From assembly GCF_008831125.1 (NCBI RefSeq), contig NZ_WBKA01000003.1:248001-312000 (forward strand): a stretch of DNA of 64,000 nucleotides. Direction: 5' to 3'. The notes under the pieces are model-generated. The model did no database searches. It saw nothing but the letters and a program-made list of their open reading frames with translations, and was not told the DNA's origin. Position 1 is the first letter of the stretch. The number at the start of each line of letters is the position of its first letter. The DNA is from Pseudoclavibacter caeni (lineage in GTDB: Bacteria > Actinomycetota > Actinomycetes > Actinomycetales > Microbacteriaceae). A program made the translations under genes and the position numbers. Shown piece after piece: positions 34,492-43,749 of this stretch.

Positions 34492-36851
34492 GCGGAACCT
34501 ACGACTACTCATTCGTGAAAATGAACGAGGAGGACACGAAGCTGAAGCTCATAACGCCCGCCGTCGAGAAGGCCGGGTGGGACAAGATGAGGCAGATGTT
34601 CTGCGAGTACTCCTACACCGACGGGGAGATCATCGTGCGGGGAAAGATGACGACCCGTGGCAAGCGCAAGAAGGTCGACTACCTGCTCATGCACCAGCGC
34701 GACGTCCCCATCGCGGTCATCGAGGCCAAAGATACGCAGCACACGGTCGGGGCGGGCATGCAGCAGGGCATAGGCTACGCTGTGGACCTGCGCGTACCCT
34801 TCGTCTACAGTTCGAACGGCAAGGGCTTCCTGGAGCACGACATGATGACGGGAGCCGAGAGGGAGCTCCCCATGGACAGGTTCCCGAGCCCGGACGAGCT
34901 GTGGGCGCGCTACTCGAGGCAGGACGGGCTCACGGACGAGGGCGAGGAGATCGTCGAGGCCCCTTATTACCACGACTACGGCTCTCTGACGCCGCGCTAC
35001 TACCAGAGAAACGCCGTTAACGAGACAATCCGAGCCATCGCTCACGGCCAACGCCGCATCCTGCTCGTCATGGCGACGGGCACCGGGAAGACGTTCACCG
35101 CGTTCCAGCTGGTCCACCGCCTCCGCGAGAGCCGCACCGTGCGCAAGGTGCTCTACCTCGCGGACCGCAACGTCCTCGTAGACCAGACCATCACCGGCGA
35201 CTTCAAGCCCCTGGAGAAGGTGACCACGAAGGTCAAGGGCCGCACGCTGGACAGCGCCTACGAGGTGTACTTCAGCCTCTACCAGCAGCTCGTGGGCGAG
35301 GACGGCGAGGAGATATTCCGCGCCTTCGACCCGTCGTTCTTCGACCTCGTCATCGTGGACGAGTGCCACCGGGGCTCTGCCAAGGCGGACTCCGCCTGGC
35401 GCAAGATCCTCGAGTACTTCAGCGGCGCCATCCAGATCGGCATGACCGCCACCCCCAAGGAGACCGAGGAGGTCTCCAACATCGACTACTTCGGCGAGCC
35501 GGTCTACACCTACAGCCTCAAGCAGGGCATCGAGGACGGATTCCTCGCCCCCTACAAGGTCATCAGGCCGAAGCTCGACATCGACGTCTACGGCTGGCGC
35601 CCGGCAAAGGGCCAGCTCGACGACAACGGCGAGCCCATCGAGGACCGCGTGTACTCGATAACCGACTTCGACCGCAATATAGTCGTGAAGGAGCGCACGG
35701 AGACCGTCGCCGCTAAAATCACGGAGTTCCTGAAGGGCACCGACCGTTACGCCAAGACCATCGTGTTCTGCGTCGATATCGACCACGCGGAGCGTATGAG
35801 GCAGGCCCTGGTCAACTGCAATAGGGACATCACCAAGGACCATCCGACCTATGTCATGCGCATAACCGGCGACAGCGCCGAGGGCAAGGCGCAGCTGGAC
35901 AACTTCATGGACCCGGACGAGAAGTACCCGACCATCGTCACCACCTCGAAGCTGCTCACCACGGGGGTCAACTGCAAGACCTGCAAGGTCATCGTCCTCG
36001 ACAACCTCTTCGGCGAGCAGGGCATGACCGAGTTCAAGCAGATCATCGGGCGAGGGACCCGCATCAAGGAGGACTACGGGAAGCTCTACTTCACCATCCT
36101 CGACTTCCGCAACGCGAGCCGCCTCTTCGCCGACCCCGCGTTCGACGGCGAGCCGGTGCAGATATACGAGCCGCCCGAGGAGGACTCCATCGTCCCTCCC
36201 GACGAGCCGGATGGGCAGGAACCTGAAGAGACCCCGTCGGACTTCAACTCCGAGGGAGACGGAGAGTCCGACGATACCAACGACGACCGCGTCAAGTACT
36301 ACGTGCACGGCGTCCCGGTCACCGTGGTCTCGGAGCGCGTCGAGTACTACTCGGACGACGGCGGACTGGTCACGGAGAGCCTCAAGGACTACACGCGCAG
36401 GAACATCCTCGGCCAGTACGACTCCCTCGACCACTTCCTCAAGGCATGGAACGAGGAGGACCGCAAGCAGGCCATCATCAACGCCCTGCGCGACGAGGGC
36501 GTGTTCCTGGACGCGCTGCGCGAGGAGTCCGGCCAGGAGCAGATGAGCGACTTCGACCTCATCTGCCACATCGCCTACGACCAGAAGCCCCTCACGCGCT
36601 CCGAGCGCGCGAACAACGTGGAGAAGAGGGGCTACCTCTACGAGTACAACGAGATGGCGCGGCGCGTGCTCGACACGCTGCTGGACAAATACGCCAACTC
36701 GAACCTCGTCGACCTAGCCGACACCCATATCCTCGACCTCGAGGAGTTCCAGGAGTTCGGCAGCCCCATGCGCATCGTGAAGGCGTTCGGCGGCAAGAAG
36801 AAGTACCTCGAGGCCGTGCACGAGCTCGAACGCGAGCTCTACTCCGCCTAG
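34488..36851 (+). CDS. hsdR: Type I restriction enzyme, R subunit
   Basis: The motor and nuclease subunit of a type I restriction system; it translocates DNA and cleaves it. It has 787 residues. The PD-(D/E)xK nuclease has D64 and E79-x-K81 (IEAKD). The superfamily 2 helicase has MATGTGKT (195-202), DECH (291-294) and MTATPKE, with motif VI-like QIIGRGTRIKEDYGK. An acidic stretch near 565-600 precedes the C-terminal domain. G+C is visibly lower than in flanking genes, and AGG/ATA codons are common. It lies 21 bp before hsdM. Confidence 0.95.
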   Translation: MSGTYDYSFVKMNEEDTKLKLITPAVEKAGWDKMRQMFCEYSYTDGEIIVRGKMTTRGKRKKVDYLLMHQRDVPIAVIEAKDTQHTVGAGMQQGIGYAVDLRVPFVYSSNGKGFLEHDMMTGAERELPMDRFPSPDELWARYSRQDGLTDEGEEIVEAPYYHDYGSLTPRYYQRNAVNETIRAIAHGQRRILLVMATGTGKTFTAFQLVHRLRESRTVRKVLYLADRNVLVDQTITGDFKPLEKVTTKVKGRTLDSAYEVYFSLYQQLVGEDGEEIFRAFDPSFFDLVIVDECHRGSAKADSAWRKILEYFSGAIQIGMTATPKETEEVSNIDYFGEPVYTYSLKQGIEDGFLAPYKVIRPKLDIDVYGWRPAKGQLDDNGEPIEDRVYSITDFDRNIVVKERTETVAAKITEFLKGTDRYAKTIVFCVDIDHAERMRQALVNCNRDITKDHPTYVMRITGDSAEGKAQLDNFMDPDEKYPTIVTTSKLLTTGVNCKTCKVIVLDNLFGEQGMTEFKQIIGRGTRIKEDYGKLYFTILDFRNASRLFADPAFDGEPVQIYEPPEEDSIVPPDEPDGQEPEETPSDFNSEGDGESDDTNDDRVKYYVHGVPVTVVSERVEYYSDDGGLVTESLKDYTRRNILGQYDSLDHFLKAWNEEDRKQAIINALRDEGVFLDALREESGQEQMSDFDLICHIAYDQKPLTRSERANNVEKRGYLYEYNEMARRVLDTLLDKYANSNLVDLADTHILDLEEFQEFGSPMRIVKAFGGKKKYLEAVHELERELYSA

Positions 36852-36872
36852 CAAACGAGAAGGAGAACCTGA

Positions 36873-38351
36873 ATGGCACTTGGCACCCTGGTCAAGGCCC
36901 TGCAGAACATCATGCGGAAGGACGCCGGCATCAACGGCGACGCGCAGCGCATCGAGCAGATGACGTGGATGTTCTTCCTCAAGGTCTACGACGCCAAGGA
37001 GGAGGAGTGGGAGTTCCACGACGACTCCTACGAGTCCGTGATCCCCGAAGAGCTGCGCTGGCGCAGCTGGGCGGTGGATTCCAAGGACGGCGAAGCGCTC
37101 ACCGGCCCCGAGCTCCTCGACTTCGTGAACAACAGGCTGTTCCCCGGTCTAGCGGGTCTCGACTTGCCAGAGGGTGCTCCGCTGTCCCAGGTCATCGTGA
37201 GGCAGGCGTTCACGGACGCCAACAACTACATGAAGGACGGCGTTCTGCTGCGCCAGGTGGTCAATGCGATCGACGACGCGGTCGACTTCACGGAGTACAA
37301 GGAGCGGCACGCCTTCGGCGAGATCTACGAGACGATCCTCAAGGACCTGCAGAGCGCCGGCAACGCGGGCGAGTTCTACACGCCCCGCGCCGTCACTGAC
37401 TTCATGGCCAGGATGGTCGACCCCAGGCTCGGCGAGAGCGTCGCGGACTTCGCCTGCGGCACCGGCGGGTTCCTCACCTCGGCGCTCAAGCTCCTCGAGG
37501 AGCAGGTGGAGACCCCTGCGGACCGCGAGGTCTACTCCCGGAGCGTCTACGGCATGGAGAAGAAGCAGCTGCCCTACCTGCTGTGCGTCACCAACTTGCT
37601 GCTCCACGACATCGACCAGCCCAGGATCTTCCACGGCAACTCGCTCGACCGCGATGTGCGCGAGTACCGGCATGAGCCCGACGGCCTCTTCGACGTGGTG
37701 CTCATGAACCCGCCCTACGGGGGAAGCGAGAACGATGCGATCAAGAACAACTTCCCCGTGGCGCTGCGCAGCTCCGAGACGGCTGACCTGTTCCTCGCGC
37801 TCATCCTCTACCGGCTGAAGGAGCACGGCCGCGCGGCGGCGATCGTTCCCGACGGCTTCCTGTTCGGGTCCGACGGCGCAAAGGTCGAGCTCAAGCGCCG
37901 CCTGCTGGAAGAGTCAAACCTGCACACCATCGTGCGCATGCCCCAGAGCGTGTTCGCGCCGTACACGAGCATCACCACCAACATCCTGTTCTTCGAGAAC
38001 GGCAGGCCCTCCGAGGGCGTGTGGTTTTACCGCATGGACATGCCAGAGGGCTACATGCACTTCTCGAAGACCAAGCCCATCAGGCTGGAGCACTTCGACC
38101 CCGTAATCGAGTGGTGGAACAATCGCAGGGAAATCGACGAGGACGACCACCCCAAGGCGCATTTCTACACTCCAGAGGAGCTGAAGGAAGGCGGCTACAA
38201 CTTCGACTTGTGCGGCTACCCGCATGAGGAAGAGGAGATCCTGCCGCCCGACGAGCTCATCAAGAACTACAAGGCGGAGCGCGAGCGACTAGACGCGGAG
38301 ATCGACGCCAGGCTGAGCGAGATCTGCAGCATCCTCGGAATCGAGCTCTAG
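36873..38351 (+). CDS. hsdM: Type I restriction enzyme, M subunit (N6-adenine methyltransferase)
   Basis: The modification subunit; with HsdS it methylates adenine in the recognition site. It has 492 residues: the HsdM N-terminal helical domain, SAM motif I ADFACGTGGF (191-200), and catalytic NPPYGG (279-284). A GAAGGAG site precedes the ATG. It ends exactly one base before the hsdS start, with no gap. All catalytic motifs are intact. Confidence 0.96.
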   Translation: MALGTLVKALQNIMRKDAGINGDAQRIEQMTWMFFLKVYDAKEEEWEFHDDSYESVIPEELRWRSWAVDSKDGEALTGPELLDFVNNRLFPGLAGLDLPEGAPLSQVIVRQAFTDANNYMKDGVLLRQVVNAIDDAVDFTEYKERHAFGEIYETILKDLQSAGNAGEFYTPRAVTDFMARMVDPRLGESVADFACGTGGFLTSALKLLEEQVETPADREVYSRSVYGMEKKQLPYLLCVTNLLLHDIDQPRIFHGNSLDRDVREYRHEPDGLFDVVLMNPPYGGSENDAIKNNFPVALRSSETADLFLALILYRLKEHGRAAAIVPDGFLFGSDGAKVELKRRLLEESNLHTIVRMPQSVFAPYTSITTNILFFENGRPSEGVWFYRMDMPEGYMHFSKTKPIRLEHFDPVIEWWNNRREIDEDDHPKAHFYTPEELKEGGYNFDLCGYPHEEEEILPPDELIKNYKAERERLDAEIDARLSEICSILGIEL

Positions 38352-39953
38352 ATGAAGGCACAGGACCTGAAGAACTCCATCCTCCAGCTGGCCGTGCAGG
38401 GCAAGCTGGTGCCCCAGGATCCCTCCGACGAGCCCGCAGGCGAGCTCCTCGAGCGCATCCGCGAAGAGCGCGCGGAGCTCATCGAGCAGAAGAAGATCAG
38501 GAGGCCCAAGGGCGGGGAGTCGGTGATCTACCGCGAGGGCAATAGCTGGTTCGAGCGTTGCGGCAAGTCCGAGCCCGCCTGCATCGACGACGAGATCCCC
38601 TTCGACATCCCGGAGAGCTGGGAATGGGCACGGCTGGAAACCGTCACATCCTACATTCAAAGAGGTAAATCACCGAGATACTCCAGCATCGAAAAATACC
38701 CAGTTGTCGCACAAAAATGCAATCAATGGTCAGGGTTCTCCCTGAAGCTGGCGAAATTTATCGATCCAGATACCGTAGCTTCATATGCGGAGGAGCGAAT
38801 TCTAAGGGATGGTGACCTGCTTTGGAACTCGACCGGCATCGGGACATTAGGCCGCATGGCTGTATACGACTCGCATGTAAACAAATACGGATGGGCCGTC
38901 GCGGATAGCCACGTAACCGTCATAAGAACGAAGGAGAGTTGGCTGGACTTCCGTTTCGCATATCTATACTTTGCGGGGCCGTCGGTTCAGCTAAGGATTG
39001 AGGACCAAGCGAGTGGTAGCACCAAACAGAAGGAACTGGCACAGGAAACGGTACGGAACTATCTCATCCCCATTCCGCCCATTGAAGAGCAGCGACTCAT
39101 CGTCGAGAAGGTAAACGAGCTCATGCCGTTGGTCGAGGAGTACGGGAGGCTCGAGGACGCGCGAGAGAAGCTGGACGCTGAGCTCCCGGACCGTCTGCGC
39201 AAATCCGTGCTGCAGCTTGCCGTCGAGGGCAAGCTGGTACCCCAGGACCCCTCCGACGAGCCCGCGGGCGAGCTCCTCGAGCGCATCCGTGGGGAGCGCG
39301 GCGAGCTCGTGAAGCAGAAGAAGATCAGGAACCCCAAGGGCAGGGAATCGGTGATCTACCGCGAGGGCGGCAGCTGGTACGAGCGCCGCGGCAAGTCCGA
39401 GCCCGTCTGCATCGACGACGAGATCCCCTTCGACATACCGGAGAGCTGGGAATGGGCTAGGCTGGAAAGTCTCTGCAGGGTAATTGTCGATTGTCCTCAC
39501 TCAACACCACAATATCTTGCGAACGAAACTGGATACATTGCCATAGACACCAACTGCATTGACGACAGGTGGCATCAGACAGATGGGCGTAACTTATCTA
39601 AAGAGTCATATGAATCACGTGTTAGTAAATACGTACCGCAAATCGGTGACATAGTGTTTACGCGGGAAGGTTCCATAGGCCGTTCGGTGATACTTGCTAG
39701 AGAAAACGTTTGCCTCGGGCAACGTGTAATGCTTATGAGCACTGAACCGTATGCTCTTTATAACAAGTATTGCCAAATAGTTCTGTCCTCTGCATATGCT
39801 TGGTTAATCTACAAGAAGGCAAACGTGGGAACTGGCGTAAAACACATTAATGTCGCGACAGTGAAGTCTCTACTTGTTCCCATCCCGCCTCTTGCCGAAC
39901 AGCGGCGCATCGTCGAGAAGGTGGACCAAATCATGAAGCTGATAGGAGCCTAA
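38352..39953 (+). CDS. hsdS: Type I restriction enzyme, S (specificity) subunit
   Basis: Determines the bipartite DNA target. It has 533 residues with two target-recognition domains (about 96-240 and 372-515). Each is preceded by a nearly identical conserved block (residues about 6-95 and 282-371) containing LQLAVQGKLVPQDPSDEPAG and IPFDIPESWEWARLE. The blocks are offset by exactly 828 bp (276 codons). The two recognition domains are strikingly A+T-richer than the conserved blocks, a sign that they were exchanged separately. Each ends in a coiled-coil linker (EEQRLIVEKVNELM, EQRRIVEKVDQIMKL). Confidence 0.95.
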   Translation: MKAQDLKNSILQLAVQGKLVPQDPSDEPAGELLERIREERAELIEQKKIRRPKGGESVIYREGNSWFERCGKSEPACIDDEIPFDIPESWEWARLETVTSYIQRGKSPRYSSIEKYPVVAQKCNQWSGFSLKLAKFIDPDTVASYAEERILRDGDLLWNSTGIGTLGRMAVYDSHVNKYGWAVADSHVTVIRTKESWLDFRFAYLYFAGPSVQLRIEDQASGSTKQKELAQETVRNYLIPIPPIEEQRLIVEKVNELMPLVEEYGRLEDAREKLDAELPDRLRKSVLQLAVEGKLVPQDPSDEPAGELLERIRGERGELVKQKKIRNPKGRESVIYREGGSWYERRGKSEPVCIDDEIPFDIPESWEWARLESLCRVIVDCPHSTPQYLANETGYIAIDTNCIDDRWHQTDGRNLSKESYESRVSKYVPQIGDIVFTREGSIGRSVILARENVCLGQRVMLMSTEPYALYNKYCQIVLSSAYAWLIYKKANVGTGVKHINVATVKSLLVPIPPLAEQRRIVEKVDQIMKLIGA

Positions 39954-39956
39954 CGC

Positions 39957-41735
39957 ATGGGCAAGGAACTGTTCGATAACATCCCTAGCAAGGTCGAGGA
40001 CCTACTCCGAGACGTGGAGCTGGGAAAGCTAGGCCTCCCCGACCTGCAGAGGCCCTTCGTCTGGCCCGACAGCAAGGTAAGGAACCTCCTCGATTCGATG
40101 CTCAAGGGCTATCCCATCGGCTACATCATGCTCTGGTCGTCGCCGGACGAGTACGACAACGCTAAGCAGATCGGCGACAACGATAAGACCTACAAGGAGC
40201 CCGACGACCTGGTCATCGACGGCCAGCAGAGGCTCACGGCCCTGCTGGCGGCGCTCCATGGGACGAAGGTCCGGGATAAGAACTACCAGGAGCGGACGAT
40301 AAGGATATCGTTCAACCCGCTCACCAGGGAGTTCGCGGTCTGGACGCAGGCGTACGAGAGGAACACGGAGTGGATCAGCTCCGTGAGCTCGGTATTCGAG
40401 GCGGACAGGGACCACTCCGTGTCCAAGTTCCGCAAGGCCTTCATCAGGCAGGCCAACGAGGGACGGGAGAGGAACGGCAGGCCCGCGCTGACCGACGAGG
40501 AGGAGGACCTGATCGAGGAGAACCTCAACGACCTCCTCAACCTAGGGATATACACGCTCCCGACGCTGAAGATAAACTCGAAGGCCGACGAGGAGGACGT
40601 GGCGGAGATCTTTGTCCGCGTGAACTCTGGCGGGACCAAGCTCACCGAGAAGAACTTCATCGAGACGCTCCTCGCGGTGTTCGACAACGAAGTGCACGCG
40701 CGCATAGACAGGTTCTGCGCGGAATCCCGCATCCCGAAGGACGGGACCGCTTACAACCAGATTATCGAAGTCGACCCGTCGCACCTCATCAGGATCGCCG
40801 TCGGAGTCGGCTTCAGGCGCGCCCGTCTCAAGTACGCCTACATGCTCCTGAGAGGCAAGGACCTGACGACCGGGATTACTTCGGCAGAGACGCGCAAGGA
40901 GAACCTAGGAAAGTTCAAGGATGCCCTCGACCTCGCTCTCAACCTCAACAACTGGCACGCCTTCCTCAACCTGTTCGGTAAGGCGGGGTACCTGAAAGGA
41001 AGCATCGTCGCCTCGACCAATGCGGTGGTGTTCAGTTACGTCCTGTACCTCATCGGCAAGTACGACTACAAGGTCCCGGCGTTCGAGCTGAACAAAGTCA
41101 TCACCAAGTGGATCTTCATGGCCACCATCACCGGCTTCTACACCGGGTCAACGGAATCAGAGGTCGAAAAGCAGTTCGCCGACTTGCGAGAGGTGACAAC
41201 GCCGGAAAGCTTCGTGCCCTATCTGGAATCGACCATCGCAACCAGGTTCACAGACGACTTCTTCACCTACAGCCTGCCGAGCAGTCTCGAGGGTTCGTCG
41301 GCAAACTCGCCGTCATGGTTCGGCTACGTTGCTTCTCTGATTGTCTTGGGCATGCCCATGCTGTTCAGCACGTCGCCGCTTGCCCAGTATTTCACCATCG
41401 GCGCAAGCGGGAAGAAGAACGCAATCGACAAGCACCACATCTTCCCGAAGAACTACCTGACGAAGATCGGCTACGACAACGATCGCGAACGGAACCAGAT
41501 AGCAAACTTCACTTACCTCGACTACAACACGAATATCGAGATTGGCGACAAAGCTCCAGCCGAATATGTCTCAGCTTACAGGGAAAAGCTCGGCGAAGAG
41601 GGATACGCAAAATCCTGCAGGGACAACGCACTCCCCCTCGATTTCGAAAACCTCGAGTACCCTGACTTCCTCGCCCAAAGAAGAGTACTCATGGCAAACA
41701 TCGTGAAGAAAGCGTACGAAAAGCTTTGTGAGTAG
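39957..41735 (+). CDS. GmrSD-like nuclease (DUF262-DUF1524)
   Basis: A 592-residue single-chain relative of the type IV restriction enzyme GmrSD. The N-terminal DUF262 (ParB/sulfiredoxin-like nucleotidase) has LPDLQRPFVW (26-35) and DGQQRLTAL (88-96). The C-terminal DUF1524 has the His-Me finger DKHHIFPKNYL (491-501) and a downstream Asn pair (NFTYLDYNTN). Relatives cleave phage DNA with modified bases such as glucosylated hydroxymethylcytosine. It starts 3 bp after hsdS and is clearly part of the same operon. It would catch phages whose modified DNA escapes type I cleavage; that role is inference. Confidence 0.88.
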   Translation: MGKELFDNIPSKVEDLLRDVELGKLGLPDLQRPFVWPDSKVRNLLDSMLKGYPIGYIMLWSSPDEYDNAKQIGDNDKTYKEPDDLVIDGQQRLTALLAALHGTKVRDKNYQERTIRISFNPLTREFAVWTQAYERNTEWISSVSSVFEADRDHSVSKFRKAFIRQANEGRERNGRPALTDEEEDLIEENLNDLLNLGIYTLPTLKINSKADEEDVAEIFVRVNSGGTKLTEKNFIETLLAVFDNEVHARIDRFCAESRIPKDGTAYNQIIEVDPSHLIRIAVGVGFRRARLKYAYMLLRGKDLTTGITSAETRKENLGKFKDALDLALNLNNWHAFLNLFGKAGYLKGSIVASTNAVVFSYVLYLIGKYDYKVPAFELNKVITKWIFMATITGFYTGSTESEVEKQFADLREVTTPESFVPYLESTIATRFTDDFFTYSLPSSLEGSSANSPSWFGYVASLIVLGMPMLFSTSPLAQYFTIGASGKKNAIDKHHIFPKNYLTKIGYDNDRERNQIANFTYLDYNTNIEIGDKAPAEYVSAYREKLGEEGYAKSCRDNALPLDFENLEYPDFLAQRRVLMANIVKKAYEKLCE

Positions 41736-41761
41736 TGTCTAGAACCTATCGCCTTGTTTTC

Positions 41762-41803
41762 TGGTTCCCAATTCCAATACTTGGTTCCCAAACGGTTCCG
41801 AAA
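41762..41803. repeat. Short direct repeats after the restriction operon
   Basis: TGGTTCCCAA occurs at 41762-41771 and 41782-41791, 20 bp apart, and a partial CGGTTCCGAA follows at 41793. They lie in the A+T-rich gap between the nuclease gene and the terminator and could be part of a former recombination site. Confidence 0.4.
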
Positions 41804-41867
41804 TAAATCAACCCACCGAGAACACCACAAGGTAACAGGCGCACTCACGCACACCTAAAACAAAGAA

Positions 41868-41901
41868 GCGGCTAGGTAGAAACGTTCATCTACCTAGCCG
41901 C
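41868..41901. terminator. Strong bidirectional terminator
   Basis: A perfect 13-bp stem GCGGCTAGGTAGA / TCTACCTAGCCGC with an 8-base loop. ATTTT follows on the plus strand and TTCTTTGTTTT on the minus strand, so it can end both the restriction operon and convergent guaA transcription. Its A/T-flanked form is unlike the host's terminators, so it probably arrived with the island. Confidence 0.88.
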
Positions 41902-42025
41902 ATTTTGCTATCTGAACTGCGGAAATCCGCTTGCTTGCCATTGTCCCGCAAAAGCCGGTGCCATTGCGGAGCACCTAGAAGCAATTCGGTTCAGTCAGGA
42001 TAACTAATACACTTTTTACTGTGTA

Positions 42026-43618
42026 TTATTCCCACTCGATGGTGCCCGGCGGCTTGCTCGTCACGTCGAGCACGACGCGGTTGATCTCTCGCACCTCGTT
42101 GGTGATGCGGTTGGAGATCACCGAGAGCACGTCGTACGGCACGTGGGCCCAGTCGGCGGTCATCGCGTCCTCGCTCGTGACGGGGCGCAGCACGATCGGG
42201 TGCCCGTACGTGCGGCTGTCGCCCTGCACGCCCACCGAGTGGACGTCGGCGAGCAGCACGACCGGGCACTGCCAGATCTCATCGTCGAGGCCAGCCCGGG
42301 TCATCTCCTCGCGGGCGATGGCGTCGGCCTCGCGGAGGATCGCGAGCCGCTCGGGCGTGACCTCGCCGATGATGCGGATGGCCAGCCCTGGCCCCGGGAA
42401 CGGCTGCCGGCTGACGATCACCTCGGGCACGCCGAGCTCGCGGCCGATCTCACGCACCTCGTCCTTGAACAGGGTGCGCAGCGGCTCGACGAGCTCGAAC
42501 TGCAGGTCCTCCGGCAGCCCGCCGACGTTGTGGTGGCTCTTGATGTTCGCCGCGCCGTCACCACCGCCGGACTCGACGACGTCCGGGTACAGCGTGCCCT
42601 GCACGAGGTAGCGGATCGGCTGCCCGTCGGCGGACGCCTCGTTCTGCAGGTCGCGCGCAGCACGCTCGAACGCCCGGATGAACTCCCGGCCGATGATCTT
42701 GCGCTTGCGCTCCGGCTCGGTCACCCCGGCCAGCTCGCCGAGGAACTGCGCCGAGGCGTCGACGGTCACCAGACGGATGCCGGTGGCGGCGACGAAGTCC
42801 TCCTGCACCTGCTTGACCTCGTCCTTCCGCAGCAGACCGTGGTCAACGAAGATGCACGTCAGCTGGCTGCCCACCGCGCGCTGCACGAGCGCGGCGGCCA
42901 CGGCGGAGTCGACGCCGCCCGACAGACCGCAGATGACCCGGTGGTCGCCGACCTGTGCGCGGATGCGCTCCACCTGCTGGCCGATGACGTTCTCGCTCGT
43001 CCAGGTGGGCTCGAGCCCCGCGCCATGGTAGAGGAAGTTCTCGAGCGTCTGCTGCCCGAGCGGGGTGTGCAGCACCTCGGGGTGCCACTGCACGCCGTAC
43101 AGTCGCAGCGACGGATCCTCCATCGCCGCGACCGGGGCGCCGGCCGTGTGCGCGAGCACGGTGAAGCCCTGCGGCGCAGCCTGCACGGCCACACCGTGGC
43201 TCATCCACACGGACTGGTGCTCGGGCGAGCCGGCGAGCAGCGTCCCCGGCTCGGTCACCGTCGCATCCGTGTGCCCGTACTCGCCGACGGCGGCCCGGTC
43301 GACGACGCCGCCCAGCGCGTACGACATCGCCTGGAAGCCGTAGCAGATGCCGAACACCGGCACGCCGGCGGTGAACAGCGCCGGGTCCACACGCGGGGCG
43401 CCGTCCTCGCACACGCTCGCCGGCCCGCCGGAGAGGATGATCGCCGCAGGGTGTCGGGCGAGGATGCGCTCGACGCTCCACGAGTGCGGCACGACCTCCG
43501 AGTACACGTGCGCCTCGCGCACGCGGCGGGCGATCAGCTGCGCGTACTGCGCCCCGAAGTCGATGACGAGCACCGTTGGGGTGTCTCGCCCGGGTGCTGC
43601 CCGGTCAGGCTGTGTCAC
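42026..43618 (-). CDS. guaA: GMP synthase (glutamine-hydrolysing)
   Basis: Aminates XMP to GMP using glutamine. It has 530 residues. The N-terminal class I amidotransferase has [16 protein letters not shown] with the Cys nucleophile, the ATP-pyrophosphatase P-loop is [15 protein letters not shown], and the dimerisation domain ends in the invariant PPGTIEWE. I chose GTG 43618, with AGGAGA upstream; ATG 43642 adds eight residues that encode that ribosome-binding site. The G+C-rich core sequence stops sharply at its stop codon, where island DNA begins. Confidence 0.96.
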   Translation of the reverse strand: MTQPDRAAPGRDTPTVLVIDFGAQYAQLIARRVREAHVYSEVVPHSWSVERILARHPAAIILSGGPASVCEDGAPRVDPALFTAGVPVFGICYGFQAMSYALGGVVDRAAVGEYGHTDATVTEPGTLLAGSPEHQSVWMSHGVAVQAAPQGFTVLAHTAGAPVAAMEDPSLRLYGVQWHPEVLHTPLGQQTLENFLYHGAGLEPTWTSENVIGQQVERIRAQVGDHRVICGLSGGVDSAVAAALVQRAVGSQLTCIFVDHGLLRKDEVKQVQEDFVAATGIRLVTVDASAQFLGELAGVTEPERKRKIIGREFIRAFERAARDLQNEASADGQPIRYLVQGTLYPDVVESGGGDGAANIKSHHNVGGLPEDLQFELVEPLRTLFKDEVREIGRELGVPEVIVSRQPFPGPGLAIRIIGEVTPERLAILREADAIAREEMTRAGLDDEIWQCPVVLLADVHSVGVQGDSRTYGHPIVLRPVTSEDAMTADWAHVPYDVLSVISNRITNEVREINRVVLDVTSKPPGTIEWE

Positions 43619-43749
43619 CGTGGTCTCTCCTGCTCTCTTCATGTGGTGGGTGGATGTCTCGACAGCTCGTGTGGTGGCTGCCTCAGCTGCTCATGTGAGT
43701 GCGCCCGGACGACCGGCCGGCGACGCGCGTGGCGGATGCCACGTGCGGC

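Noticed and set aside
34230-42030. Direct repeats that could be attL/attR of the restriction island
   Set aside because: I compared the guaA 3' end with the region around 34240 and 33081-33112 and found no matching repeat; IS remnants may have erased the left copy.
43618-43642. ATG 43642 as the guaA start
   Set aside because: Its first codons encode the AGCAGGAGA ribosome-binding site that serves GTG 43618, and conserved sequence begins after that.
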